Shown here: positions 7,021 through 16,632 of the stretch, one piece after another
Position numbering within the stretch: position 1 is the first letter of the stretch
How the letters are laid out: each line of letters starts with the position of its first letter
Assembly (NCBI GenBank): GCA_027405735.1
Contig: JAPEHQ010000037.1
Span: 1-22,832, forward strand
Direction of reading: 5' to 3'
Length of the DNA: 22,832 nucleotides
From: Mucor racemosus
Lineage: Eukaryota > Mucoromycota > Mucoromycetes > Mucorales > Mucoraceae
The notes under the pieces: generated by a model
Seen by the model: only the letters and a program-made list of their open reading frames with translations
The model's database searches: none
What the model was told of the DNA's origin: nothing
Translations under genes and position numbers: made by a program

Positions 7021-10000
7021 TCAATGTTTAGTCTTTTTGTCAGTGAACCATAAAGATCCGGGATCTTGATCTGGAGCAATGACAGCCAATGGGTGTGAAA
7101 TACAATCAATTGCATGAAGCAGAGAAAGTAAAGCCGACCAATATGGAGGAGGACCAGCCGAGGATTTGACCGGGAGACAGTTCAAAGCATGATCGATCTT
7201 GTTGGTACCGAAAGGAGCAGAAGGTAAAGCATCTAGTAGCTCACCATCCAGAGCACGACAGGTCAGAAAATGATCTCGAGAGATATGAACACCCAAGGGT
7301 GACATACACGAACATTCTTCTCGCATGTTGGTGAACCGACCAAGGCGCCATCGAACCAGTCGACTGCGAGCAGAGCGACCTATTGGTAGATATAGGATGG
7401 GATCAGGTCTCACAACAGAGGGACGACAAGCACGCAGCAAAGTATTAGATCCAGAAACAGCAGCCGCTTCCATTTGGCGATCTACCTGGTCTTGCCAATA
7501 TTTGTTGAAAACAGAAACTAATCCAGCAGCAGAAGGAACAGGATCAGGTAACGACTGATACAATTTGTTTTCACAAATGTATTTATCTAACCTAGTGTAG
7601 GAAAGAGCGTTACGCAGGATCACCAAGAGACAGTCCTCAGGCAGGGTAGCAGCACGCAGAGCAAATCTAGTAGCTAGAACATTATAGCGATGTTTCATAC
7701 TGGGCAAGCAAGTTATATGTTTTGCAACATTAAACCAGGAGCTACCCACAAACATGCCAACTAATCGATTCTGAACATCATCCAGATCCTTGAAATCCCG
7801 AAAGGAGAGGTGAGATATAGCTAGGCCATATTCGAGTTTTGGACGAATAAAGGCCTTGTACAAGCGCGAGCAGAGCAACAATGAAAAACCAGTGCGGTTT
7901 ACACCAACCGAATTCAACAGAGCCATCACCTGAATAGCACCAGAAGCCCGAAGAGACCGAATACCAGGGGCAAACAGACCTTTATACCGGAAAGGCATAC
8001 CCAAATAAGTGAACTCTTCTACGATAGGAAGGGGTTCATTATATAGAGTAAGTCTATGACCGGTAGCAGCATTAGGAGACCCAAGAACAGCACACTTAGA
8101 TGGTTTCCATCTGTAGCCCAGAGAGATAGAGTGATCAGAAGCTAGGTCCAACATATGCTGAACATCCGACCGACGCCCAAATATGGCAACATCATCAGCA
8201 AAAAGTAGACTATTGATTGCTATTGAGTTGGTCATACCAGGAGCACAGATCATAGAGGCACCAGAAGCAGCAGCACGCAGAGCACCAGGCAAAGAGTTGA
8301 TATACAACGAGTACAGATGGGGACTAAGAACAGAGCCTTGCAGGACACCTGTAACCGGCGAGAAAGCAGCAGAGTTGTGGTTAGCAATGAGCACCGAGAC
8401 AGAAACTTCATCAAACATGTTAATCAACAGACCAAGAACTGGACGAGGGAGAGCTGAGGTAGCGAGCAACTGCCAAATAACTCGACGATCTACTGTATCA
8501 TAAGCTGCCTTAATATCTAAGAAGGCCACTACAGGGTAATGATGATGGATCAGAAAATAGTCATGCATCAAGTCATGTAAACAGAGGGCTTGATCCAGAG
8601 GACTACGTTGAGGACGGAAACCACCTTGCGCAACATCAAGAGCAGGAGAATGAGCATCCAGATCAGGCATAATTGAAAATTCAAAGAGCTTACGCATCAC
8701 CGAAGTAAGAGAAATCGGTCGAAAATTACCAGGATCAGTAGCATCACCTTTCTTGAAGATAGGGAAGACCTGAGCTTGACGCCAGAGAGCCGGTGTGTAA
8801 CACCATTGATAGCACAAGGTAAACAGGAGAGACAACACAGGAGCAATTTCCGTCACCAGAGATTTGAGCATCTCAGCTTTGATATGGTCGGGACCAGGAG
8901 CTTTATTTGTGGGGAGCCGTTTAATATGAGATACTAAGGTATCAACATCAAAAAGTGACATATCCGTAGGTACACTAAAAGGCAGATCAGAATCAAAGGT
9001 TTCAGGAGGTGGAGGACGACTAGCAGAAGCAAGTAAAGAACCATTATAGACAGATTCGAGATGTGACCCCATAGTTGCGACCGAAGCAGCAGGACCATCA
9101 GGATGACTATATGTGGCAGAGGATTCTTTATGGCGTTTAATACGCTTAATAGCAGCAGTAGCTTTTGAGAAATCACTCTCCAATACAGCACAGAATTTTT
9201 TCCAGGACCTTCGCTTTGCAGCTTGTACCAATGACCGAAATTGACGGTGCGCATGTTTGTAGACAGCCCAGTTGTTGATTTTGGCAATCCCAGTGGAATG
9301 TCGCCACTTGCTGTAGAGACGATCCCTTGAACGAGCAGCATCCTCAATTTCTAGAGTCCAGAACTTTTTCCAATGACCAGGACGACCAGTTTTCACACCA
9401 ATAGAACCATCAAGAGAGTCATACAAACAGTGATTCAAAGAATCATTGAGTGCATCAATATCCGGGCGGATAGAAGGAGGAGCCGAGACCAAACCAGACA
9501 GAGTATCCACCAGAGGAGCAACAGAAGAACGAAAAAGAGTTTGATATAGACTTAACGGCTTGATCATACCCAATTTTGAAAGCTTCCACTGCCGTCTTGG
9601 AGCCAGAACAGAATCACCAGACACCACCAAATCACCAGGAGGGGCTACATACTCGAAAGTAAGTAACATCAACCGATGATCAGAACCCAGAGACAGATCA
9701 GACTCAACCACCAGTTGAGGATTCAGCATAGCAGCCTCACCAATGTTAGTCAGAAACAGATCAATAATGCTACTTGCCTCCTTTTGACGTCGAAACGTCG
9801 TAAAGGTTTTAACACCATAAGCCAAAGAAGCATTCAGCACTGAGAGATCAAATTCCTCAAGCCAAGGTTTCAGAGCAACACCACGAGGGTTAGTAGCAAC
9901 ATCACCAGTGAGAGACCCTAACCGAGCATTAAAGTCACCACATAAAATAGTATCCTTAGTCATAGGTAGTGAACTAAGAATCGAGAGCACCTTATCTGTT

Positions 10001-10383
10001 GATAAGGGTGGAGGAAAGTAAACACAATGAACCGTCAGGGTGCCAACCTTAAGGGACAGAGTGTGCGAATTATAAGAAGGAAGTTGAGAGACAGGATAGG
10101 GACAGGAAGGAGAGACAAAAGCAGTTATACCACCAGAACCTCGACCAGAAGCACCGGATACTTTCGTACCGTACAAGTGGAATTGGGACCAGTTAGTAGG
10201 AAAAGACCCAGAAGTAAGCCAAGTTTCAGTAACCAAGAGAACATGAGAATTCAGTACATGAGACAGAACATCATGAACGACAGAGGCACGTAGACCATTA
10301 GCATTCCATAGGGAGAGAGAAACAAATAAGGAGTGGACCGGGTTATTATTATACATAGGTGAGGATTCAACTGAAGAACTCAT
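7021..10383 (-). CDS. LINE ORF2: APE endonuclease-reverse transcriptase, copy 2
   Basis: This 1120-aa protein has the same residues as the copy 1 ORF2 throughout. The endonuclease (E53, D150, N152, H236), the polymerase triad (D623 in FLDIKAAYD, FADD at 728-731) and the CxC-x11-H-x3-C finger near the C-terminus are all intact. Its ATG at 10381-10383 overlaps the ORF1 stop of the same element. The frame is not interrupted. An intact internal array member matters because it shows the array is not one master copy plus decayed passengers. Each unit could in principle supply its own machinery. Confidence 0.95.
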   Translation of the reverse strand: MSSSVESSPMYNNNPVHSLFVSLSLWNANGLRASVVHDVLSHVLNSHVLLVTETWLTSGSFPTNWSQFHLYGTKVSGASGRGSGGITAFVSPSCPYPVSQLPSYNSHTLSLKVGTLTVHCVYFPPPLSTDKVLSILSSLPMTKDTILCGDFNARLGSLTGDVATNPRGVALKPWLEEFDLSVLNASLAYGVKTFTTFRRQKEASSIIDLFLTNIGEAAMLNPQLVVESDLSLGSDHRLMLLTFEYVAPPGDLVVSGDSVLAPRRQWKLSKLGMIKPLSLYQTLFRSSVAPLVDTLSGLVSAPPSIRPDIDALNDSLNHCLYDSLDGSIGVKTGRPGHWKKFWTLEIEDAARSRDRLYSKWRHSTGIAKINNWAVYKHAHRQFRSLVQAAKRRSWKKFCAVLESDFSKATAAIKRIKRHKESSATYSHPDGPAASVATMGSHLESVYNGSLLASASRPPPPETFDSDLPFSVPTDMSLFDVDTLVSHIKRLPTNKAPGPDHIKAEMLKSLVTEIAPVLSLLFTLCYQWCYTPALWRQAQVFPIFKKGDATDPGNFRPISLTSVMRKLFEFSIMPDLDAHSPALDVAQGGFRPQRSPLDQALCLHDLMHDYFLIHHHYPVVAFLDIKAAYDTVDRRVIWQLLATSALPRPVLGLLINMFDEVSVSVLIANHNSAAFSPVTGVLQGSVLSPHLYSLYINSLPGALRAAASGASMICAPGMTNSIAINSLLFADDVAIFGRRSDVQHMLDLASDHSISLGYRWKPSKCAVLGSPNAATGHRLTLYNEPLPIVEEFTYLGMPFRYKGLFAPGIRSLRASGAIQVMALLNSVGVNRTGFSLLLCSRLYKAFIRPKLEYGLAISHLSFRDFKDLDDVQNRLVGMFVGSSWFNVAKHITCLPSMKHRYNVLATRFALRAATLPEDCLLVILRNALSYTRLDKYICENKLYQSLPDPVPSAAGLVSVFNKYWQDQVDRQMEAAAVSGSNTLLRACRPSVVRPDPILYLPIGRSARSRLVRWRLGRFTNMREECSCMSPLGVHISRDHFLTCRALDGELLDALPSAPFGTNKIDHALNCLPVKSSAGPPPYWSALLSLLHAIDCISHPLAVIAPDQDPGSLWFTDKKTKH

Positions 10384-11318
10384 TATTGTTCCATTTCAGA
10401 ACCATTAGAGTTTTCAGTGCGCTTACGAGCAGAGTTGAGCAAGAACTTAGCCTTCTTGGGTTCTTTTTCCTCAAAACGAGCCATAGCTTCAGATACAGCA
10501 ACAGCCAATTCTTCGTCACAGATCCATCCTGCAGATACAAAGTATTTACCAACACCACTAACGTTGAGGGGGCGAAGGAAGGACAAAGTTTGCAGGGCAC
10601 GAGTGTTAGTAAATTCGTACATTAACGACTCACGGTCATTAATATGGAGGGCATCATATTTGGGATCAGCAATGTGTTGGGGATCCAAGGGATCAAAACC
10701 CTCAATGATTTCGGCTTCGCACTTCTTCATGAGATCAAGAAATTCCTCAACATACTGTGTATGGAGAAGAATACCAATAACGCCAGAGGCAGGGAAACAG
10801 ATGTCTAGGACACGACCAGTATCAACACCAACCTTGCGGAAGGTAGATCGAATTTCAGAGCGTAAAATCTTACCAGAGCGACCAATATATACATATTGGT
10901 ATCCTTGGGGACCTTTAGCAGCAGCCGATTTGAAGAGGCGACCAGCAGCAACTCGCTTTTTAGCAGAGCGGGCGGGATCAGGAAGGTGAGCACCAGATTT
11001 AGCAGCATTAGCATACTTTGCATTGGAGTCTTTGGGTTTGGTAGTAGCTTGTTTAGAGACTTCATTACCTCCTTCAAGCGGAGGGTTGGTGGTGTTCGTA
11101 GGGTGACTGGATAGTTGACCCTGTAATTTTTCAATTACTAGGTCCTTGGTCAAAATATCCTTTTTCAAGGTGTTATTTTCGTTTTCTAACTTTTCCATTC
11201 GTAACAAGAGGCTTTCATGTTGGTGTACCTTCTCCTGTACTGAGGTAAGTTGTTGTTGAAACTGCAAAAGCAACTGTGGCAACTGATGCATATCAAAGTC
11301 TTGTAGATTTTCAAACAT
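10383..11318 (-). CDS. LINE ORF1: coiled-coil, RRM-like RNA-binding protein, copy 2
   Basis: The 311-aa ORF1 of copy 2 has the same sequence as in the other copies: N-terminal coiled coil, basic linker, RRM-like domain around 139-205, charged tail. Its stop (TTA on the plus strand at 10383-10385) overlaps the ORF2 start by one base. Its transcript would start about 219 nt upstream at 11537, beside a 16-nt tRNA fragment. Transcription from here would need to stop near 6748 or read on into copy 1. Confidence 0.9.
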   Translation of the reverse strand: MFENLQDFDMHQLPQLLLQFQQQLTSVQEKVHQHESLLLRMEKLENENNTLKKDILTKDLVIEKLQGQLSSHPTNTTNPPLEGGNEVSKQATTKPKDSNAKYANAAKSGAHLPDPARSAKKRVAAGRLFKSAAAKGPQGYQYVYIGRSGKILRSEIRSTFRKVGVDTGRVLDICFPASGVIGILLHTQYVEEFLDLMKKCEAEIIEGFDPLDPQHIADPKYDALHINDRESLMYEFTNTRALQTLSFLRPLNVSGVGKYFVSAGWICDEELAVAVSEAMARFEEKEPKKAKFLLNSARKRTENSNGSEMEQ

Positions 11319-11537
11319 GGCGATGAAATATTATTCAATAAGGTGCAAATTTAAAGAATAAAATGGAGGTGTCCAACAAGGCTGAAACTTATAAACAATA
11401 AACTGCTATGGAAGGCGAGTATAATGGTATAGTTTGGAGTCGATTGGTGAACTAGTTGTTGAGATAAATGAGTTTTAATAAAAGATTGAGAAATTTCCTG
11501 TCGAAATGTCTTCAAAAGTTTAGAGAAACGGAAAGAG

Positions 11538-11553
11538 ATGGGGATGTAGCTCA
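11538..11553 (+). repeat. Target-site duplication between LINE copies 2 and 3
   Basis: ATGGGGATGTAGCTCA, an exact copy at the second internal junction, with the same flanking bases as the first (AAAGAG on the left, GGTTAAG on the right). Confidence 0.95.
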
Positions 11554-11826
11554 GGTTAAGAATTGGTTTTTTATTAATAAAATTTAAATGGGCACTCGAT
11601 ATGAGCATAAGCCTTAAATTTAAGAAACATGGAGAAAAGAGAAACAAAAAACCCTTGACAGGGCACTATACTAATTTAAGGGAAAATGATGGTGTGGTAG
11701 TGGATATTGAGCAGTGAGATTAGTGGATGAACTGAAATTGATCTTGAGAGATTACCAACGGCTGGGAACTTTGATAAGACTTACCACCGAGGATCCGCAC
11801 AAAGAAAGCAATACAGTCATTTTTCA

Positions 11827-14800
11827 TCAATGTTTAGTCTTTTTGTCAGTGAACCATAAAGATCCGGGATCTTGATCTGGAGCAATGACAGCCAATGGGT
11901 GTGAAATACAATCAATTGCATGAAGCAGAGAAAGTAAAGCCGACCAATATGGAGGAGGACCAGCCGAGGATTTGACCGGGAGACAGTTCAAAGCATGATC
12001 GATCTTGTTGGTACCGAAAGGAGCAGAAGGTAAAGCATCTAGTAGCTCACCATCCAGAGCACGACAGGTCAGAAAATGATCTCGAGAGATATGAACACCC
12101 AAGGGTGACATACACGAACATTCTTCTCGCATGTTGGTGAACCGACCAAGGCGCCATCGAACCAGTCGACTGCGAGCAGAGCGACCTATTGGTAGATATA
12201 GGATGGGATCAGGTCTCACAACAGAGGGACGACAAGCACGCAGCAAAGTATTAGATCCAGAAACAGCAGCCGCTTCCATTTGGCGATCTACCTGGTCTTG
12301 CCAATATTTGTTGAAAACAGAAACTAATCCAGCAGCAGAAGGAACAGGATCAGGTAACGACTGATACAATTTGTTTTCACAAATGTATTTATCTAACCTA
12401 GTGTAGGAAAGAGCGTTACGCAGGATCACCAAGAGACAGTCCTCAGGCAGGGTAGCAGCACGCAGAGCAAATCTAGTAGCTAGAACATTATAGCGATGTT
12501 TCATACTGGGCAAGCAAGTTATATGTTTTGCAACATTAAACCAGGAGCTACCCACAAACATGCCAACTAATCGATTCTGAACATCATCCAGATCCTTGAA
12601 ATCCCGAAAGGAGAGGTGAGATATAGCTAGGCCATATTCGAGTTTTGGACGAATAAAGGCCTTGTACAAGCGCGAGCAGAGCAACAATGAAAAACCAGTG
12701 CGGTTTACACCAACCGAATTCAACAGAGCCATCACCTGAATAGCACCAGAAGCCCGAAGAGACCGAATACCAGGGGCAAACAGACCTTTATACCGGAAAG
12801 GCATACCCAAATAAGTGAACTCTTCTACGATAGGAAGGGGTTCATTATATAGAGTAAGTCTATGACCGGTAGCAGCATTAGGAGACCCAAGAACAGCACA
12901 CTTAGATGGTTTCCATCTGTAGCCCAGAGAGATAGAGTGATCAGAAGCTAGGTCCAACATATGCTGAACATCCGACCGACGCCCAAATATGGCAACATCA
13001 TCAGCAAAAAGTAGACTATTGATTGCTATTGAGTTGGTCATACCAGGAGCACAGATCATAGAGGCACCAGAAGCAGCAGCACGCAGAGCACCAGGCAAAG
13101 AGTTGATATACAACGAGTACAGATGGGGACTAAGAACAGAGCCTTGCAGGACACCTGTAACCGGCGAGAAAGCAGCAGAGTTGTGGTTAGCAATGAGCAC
13201 CGAGACAGAAACTTCATCAAACATGTTAATCAACAGACCAAGAACTGGACGAGGGAGAGCTGAGGTAGCGAGCAACTGCCAAATAACTCGACGATCTACT
13301 GTATCATAAGCTGCCTTAATATCTAAGAAGGCCACTACAGGGTAATGATGATGGATCAGAAAATAGTCATGCATCAAGTCATGTAAACAGAGGGCTTGAT
13401 CCAGAGGACTACGTTGAGGACGGAAACCACCTTGCGCAACATCAAGAGCAGGAGAATGAGCATCCAGATCAGGCATAATTGAAAATTCAAAGAGCTTACG
13501 CATCACCGAAGTAAGAGAAATCGGTCGAAAATTACCAGGATCAGTAGCATCACCTTTCTTGAAGATAGGGAAGACCTGAGCTTGACGCCAGAGAGCCGGT
13601 GTGTAACACCATTGATAGCACAAGGTAAACAGGAGAGACAACACAGGAGCAATTTCCGTCACCAGAGATTTGAGCATCTCAGCTTTGATATGGTCGGGAC
13701 CAGGAGCTTTATTTGTGGGGAGCCGTTTAATATGAGATACTAAGGTATCAACATCAAAAAGTGACATATCCGTAGGTACACTAAAAGGCAGATCAGAATC
13801 AAAGGTTTCAGGAGGTGGAGGACGACTAGCAGAAGCAAGTAAAGAACCATTATAGACAGATTCGAGATGTGACCCCATAGTTGCGACCGAAGCAGCAGGA
13901 CCATCAGGATGACTATATGTGGCAGAGGATTCTTTATGGCGTTTAATACGCTTAATAGCAGCAGTAGCTTTTGAGAAATCACTCTCCAATACAGCACAGA
14001 ATTTTTTCCAGGACCTTCGCTTTGCAGCTTGTACCAATGACCGAAATTGACGGTGCGCATGTTTGTAGACAGCCCAGTTGTTGATTTTGGCAATCCCAGT
14101 GGAATGTCGCCACTTGCTGTAGAGACGATCCCTTGAACGAGCAGCATCCTCAATTTCTAGAGTCCAGAACTTTTTCCAATGACCAGGACGACCAGTTTTC
14201 ACACCAATAGAACCATCAAGAGAGTCATACAAACAGTGATTCAAAGAATCATTGAGTGCATCAATATCCGGGCGGATAGAAGGAGGAGCCGAGACCAAAC
14301 CAGACAGAGTATCCACCAGAGGAGCAACAGAAGAACGAAAAAGAGTTTGATATAGACTTAACGGCTTGATCATACCCAATTTTGAAAGCTTCCACTGCCG
14401 TCTTGGAGCCAGAACAGAATCACCAGACACCACCAAATCACCAGGAGGGGCTACATACTCGAAAGTAAGTAACATCAACCGATGATCAGAACCCAGAGAC
14501 AGATCAGACTCAACCACCAGTTGAGGATTCAGCATAGCAGCCTCACCAATGTTAGTCAGAAACAGATCAATAATGCTACTTGCCTCCTTTTGACGTCGAA
14601 ACGTCGTAAAGGTTTTAACACCATAAGCCAAAGAAGCATTCAGCACTGAGAGATCAAATTCCTCAAGCCAAGGTTTCAGAGCAACACCACGAGGGTTAGT
14701 AGCAACATCACCAGTGAGAGACCCTAACCGAGCATTAAAGTCACCACATAAAATAGTATCCTTAGTCATAGGTAGTGAACTAAGAATCGAGAGCACCTTA

Positions 14801-15189
14801 TCTGTTGATAAGGGTGGAGGAAAGTAAACACAATGAACCGTCAGGGTGCCAACCTTAAGGGACAGAGTGTGCGAATTATAAGAAGGAAGTTGAGAGACAG
14901 GATAGGGACAGGAAGGAGAGACAAAAGCAGTTATACCACCAGAACCTCGACCAGAAGCACCGGATACTTTCGTACCGTACAAGTGGAATTGGGACCAGTT
15001 AGTAGGAAAAGACCCAGAAGTAAGCCAAGTTTCAGTAACCAAGAGAACATGAGAATTCAGTACATGAGACAGAACATCATGAACGACAGAGGCACGTAGA
15101 CCATTAGCATTCCATAGGGAGAGAGAAACAAATAAGGAGTGGACCGGGTTATTATTATACATAGGTGAGGATTCAACTGAAGAACTCAT
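11827..15189 (-). CDS. LINE ORF2: APE endonuclease-reverse transcriptase, copy 3
   Basis: An uninterrupted 1120-aa frame translating to the same protein as the other three copies, so all endonuclease and polymerase catalytic residues and the C-terminal zinc finger are kept. The start is the ATG at 15187-15189, inside the TAATG overlap. The linker at about 250-490 between endonuclease and polymerase, rich in basic residues at 375-420 (KHAHRQFRSLVQAAKRR), has no named domain that I recognise. It may contact RNA or DNA (inference). Confidence 0.95.
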   Translation of the reverse strand: MSSSVESSPMYNNNPVHSLFVSLSLWNANGLRASVVHDVLSHVLNSHVLLVTETWLTSGSFPTNWSQFHLYGTKVSGASGRGSGGITAFVSPSCPYPVSQLPSYNSHTLSLKVGTLTVHCVYFPPPLSTDKVLSILSSLPMTKDTILCGDFNARLGSLTGDVATNPRGVALKPWLEEFDLSVLNASLAYGVKTFTTFRRQKEASSIIDLFLTNIGEAAMLNPQLVVESDLSLGSDHRLMLLTFEYVAPPGDLVVSGDSVLAPRRQWKLSKLGMIKPLSLYQTLFRSSVAPLVDTLSGLVSAPPSIRPDIDALNDSLNHCLYDSLDGSIGVKTGRPGHWKKFWTLEIEDAARSRDRLYSKWRHSTGIAKINNWAVYKHAHRQFRSLVQAAKRRSWKKFCAVLESDFSKATAAIKRIKRHKESSATYSHPDGPAASVATMGSHLESVYNGSLLASASRPPPPETFDSDLPFSVPTDMSLFDVDTLVSHIKRLPTNKAPGPDHIKAEMLKSLVTEIAPVLSLLFTLCYQWCYTPALWRQAQVFPIFKKGDATDPGNFRPISLTSVMRKLFEFSIMPDLDAHSPALDVAQGGFRPQRSPLDQALCLHDLMHDYFLIHHHYPVVAFLDIKAAYDTVDRRVIWQLLATSALPRPVLGLLINMFDEVSVSVLIANHNSAAFSPVTGVLQGSVLSPHLYSLYINSLPGALRAAASGASMICAPGMTNSIAINSLLFADDVAIFGRRSDVQHMLDLASDHSISLGYRWKPSKCAVLGSPNAATGHRLTLYNEPLPIVEEFTYLGMPFRYKGLFAPGIRSLRASGAIQVMALLNSVGVNRTGFSLLLCSRLYKAFIRPKLEYGLAISHLSFRDFKDLDDVQNRLVGMFVGSSWFNVAKHITCLPSMKHRYNVLATRFALRAATLPEDCLLVILRNALSYTRLDKYICENKLYQSLPDPVPSAAGLVSVFNKYWQDQVDRQMEAAAVSGSNTLLRACRPSVVRPDPILYLPIGRSARSRLVRWRLGRFTNMREECSCMSPLGVHISRDHFLTCRALDGELLDALPSAPFGTNKIDHALNCLPVKSSAGPPPYWSALLSLLHAIDCISHPLAVIAPDQDPGSLWFTDKKTKH

Positions 15190-16124
15190 TATTGTTCCAT
15201 TTCAGAACCATTAGAGTTTTCAGTGCGCTTACGAGCAGAGTTGAGCAAGAACTTAGCCTTCTTGGGTTCTTTTTCCTCAAAACGAGCCATAGCTTCAGAT
15301 ACAGCAACAGCCAATTCTTCGTCACAGATCCATCCTGCAGATACAAAGTATTTACCAACACCACTAACGTTGAGGGGGCGAAGGAAGGACAAAGTTTGCA
15401 GGGCACGAGTGTTAGTAAATTCGTACATTAACGACTCACGGTCATTAATATGGAGGGCATCATATTTGGGATCAGCAATGTGTTGGGGATCCAAGGGATC
15501 AAAACCCTCAATGATTTCGGCTTCGCACTTCTTCATGAGATCAAGAAATTCCTCAACATACTGTGTATGGAGAAGAATACCAATAACGCCAGAGGCAGGG
15601 AAACAGATGTCTAGGACACGACCAGTATCAACACCAACCTTGCGGAAGGTAGATCGAATTTCAGAGCGTAAAATCTTACCAGAGCGACCAATATATACAT
15701 ATTGGTATCCTTGGGGACCTTTAGCAGCAGCCGATTTGAAGAGGCGACCAGCAGCAACTCGCTTTTTAGCAGAGCGGGCGGGATCAGGAAGGTGAGCACC
15801 AGATTTAGCAGCATTAGCATACTTTGCATTGGAGTCTTTGGGTTTGGTAGTAGCTTGTTTAGAGACTTCATTACCTCCTTCAAGCGGAGGGTTGGTGGTG
15901 TTCGTAGGGTGACTGGATAGTTGACCCTGTAATTTTTCAATTACTAGGTCCTTGGTCAAAATATCCTTTTTCAAGGTGTTATTTTCGTTTTCTAACTTTT
16001 CCATTCGTAACAAGAGGCTTTCATGTTGGTGTACCTTCTCCTGTACTGAGGTAAGTTGTTGTTGAAACTGCAAAAGCAACTGTGGCAACTGATGCATATC
16101 AAAGTCTTGTAGATTTTCAAACAT
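15189..16124 (-). CDS. LINE ORF1: coiled-coil, RRM-like RNA-binding protein, copy 3
   Basis: An intact 311-aa frame, the same protein as in the other copies. It begins at the ATG at 16122-16124 and ends in the shared TAATG. A 190-aa frame on the plus strand across this region (and in every copy) is only the antisense shadow of ORF1. It keeps open because the sense codons lack the matching reverse-complement stops, and it shows no domain. Confidence 0.9.
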   Translation of the reverse strand: MFENLQDFDMHQLPQLLLQFQQQLTSVQEKVHQHESLLLRMEKLENENNTLKKDILTKDLVIEKLQGQLSSHPTNTTNPPLEGGNEVSKQATTKPKDSNAKYANAAKSGAHLPDPARSAKKRVAAGRLFKSAAAKGPQGYQYVYIGRSGKILRSEIRSTFRKVGVDTGRVLDICFPASGVIGILLHTQYVEEFLDLMKKCEAEIIEGFDPLDPQHIADPKYDALHINDRESLMYEFTNTRALQTLSFLRPLNVSGVGKYFVSAGWICDEELAVAVSEAMARFEEKEPKKAKFLLNSARKRTENSNGSEMEQ

Positions 16125-16343
16125 GGCGATGAAATATTATTCAATAAGGTGCAAATTTAAAGAATAAAATGGAGGTGTCCAACAAGGCTGAAACTTATAA
16201 ACAATAAACTGCTATGGAAGGCGAGTATAATGGTATAGTTTGGAGTCGATTGGTGAACTAGTTGTTGAGATAAATGAGTTTTAATAAAAGATTGAGAAAT
16301 TTCCTGTCGAAATGTCTTCAAAAGTTTAGAGAAACGGAAAGAG

Positions 16344-16359
16344 ATGGGGATGTAGCTCA
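16344..16359 (+). repeat. Target-site duplication between LINE copies 3 and 4
   Basis: ATGGGGATGTAGCTCA, an exact copy at the third internal junction. Confidence 0.95.
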
Positions 16360-16632
16360 GGTTAAGAATTGGTTTTTTATTAATAAAATTTAAATGGGCA
16401 CTCGATATGAGCATAAGCCTTAAATTTAAGAAACATGGAGAAAAGAGAAACAAAAAACCCTTGACAGGGCACTATACTAATTTAAGGGAAAATGATGGTG
16501 TGGTAGTGGATATTGAGCAGTGAGATTAGTGGATGAACTGAAATTGATCTTGAGAGATTACCAACGGCTGGGAACTTTGATAAGACTTACCACCGAGGAT
16601 CCGCACAAAGAAAGCAATACAGTCATTTTTCA

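Larger units (their letters stand above)
6748..11537 (-). mobile_element. LINE copy 2, full length, 4790 bp
   Basis: An internal array member with both ends complete: 3' end at 6748 (GGTTAAGAATTGG in plus sense) and 5' end at 11537. The ORF proteins equal those of copy 1. The 3' UTR carries the version shared with copies 3 and 4 (T at 6758, a T6 run, A at 6838). A minus-strand reading frame that begins in its 3' UTR at 6841 and crosses the junction into the 5' UTR of copy 1 is a read-through accident. Confidence 0.95.
11554..16343 (-). mobile_element. LINE copy 3, full length, 4790 bp
   Basis: The second internal member, complete at both ends. I noticed no difference from copy 2 in the regions compared by eye. 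Such near-identity over 4.8 kb fits very recent amplification, ongoing homogenisation, or a repeat duplicated by the assembler. Read depth would separate these. Confidence 0.95.
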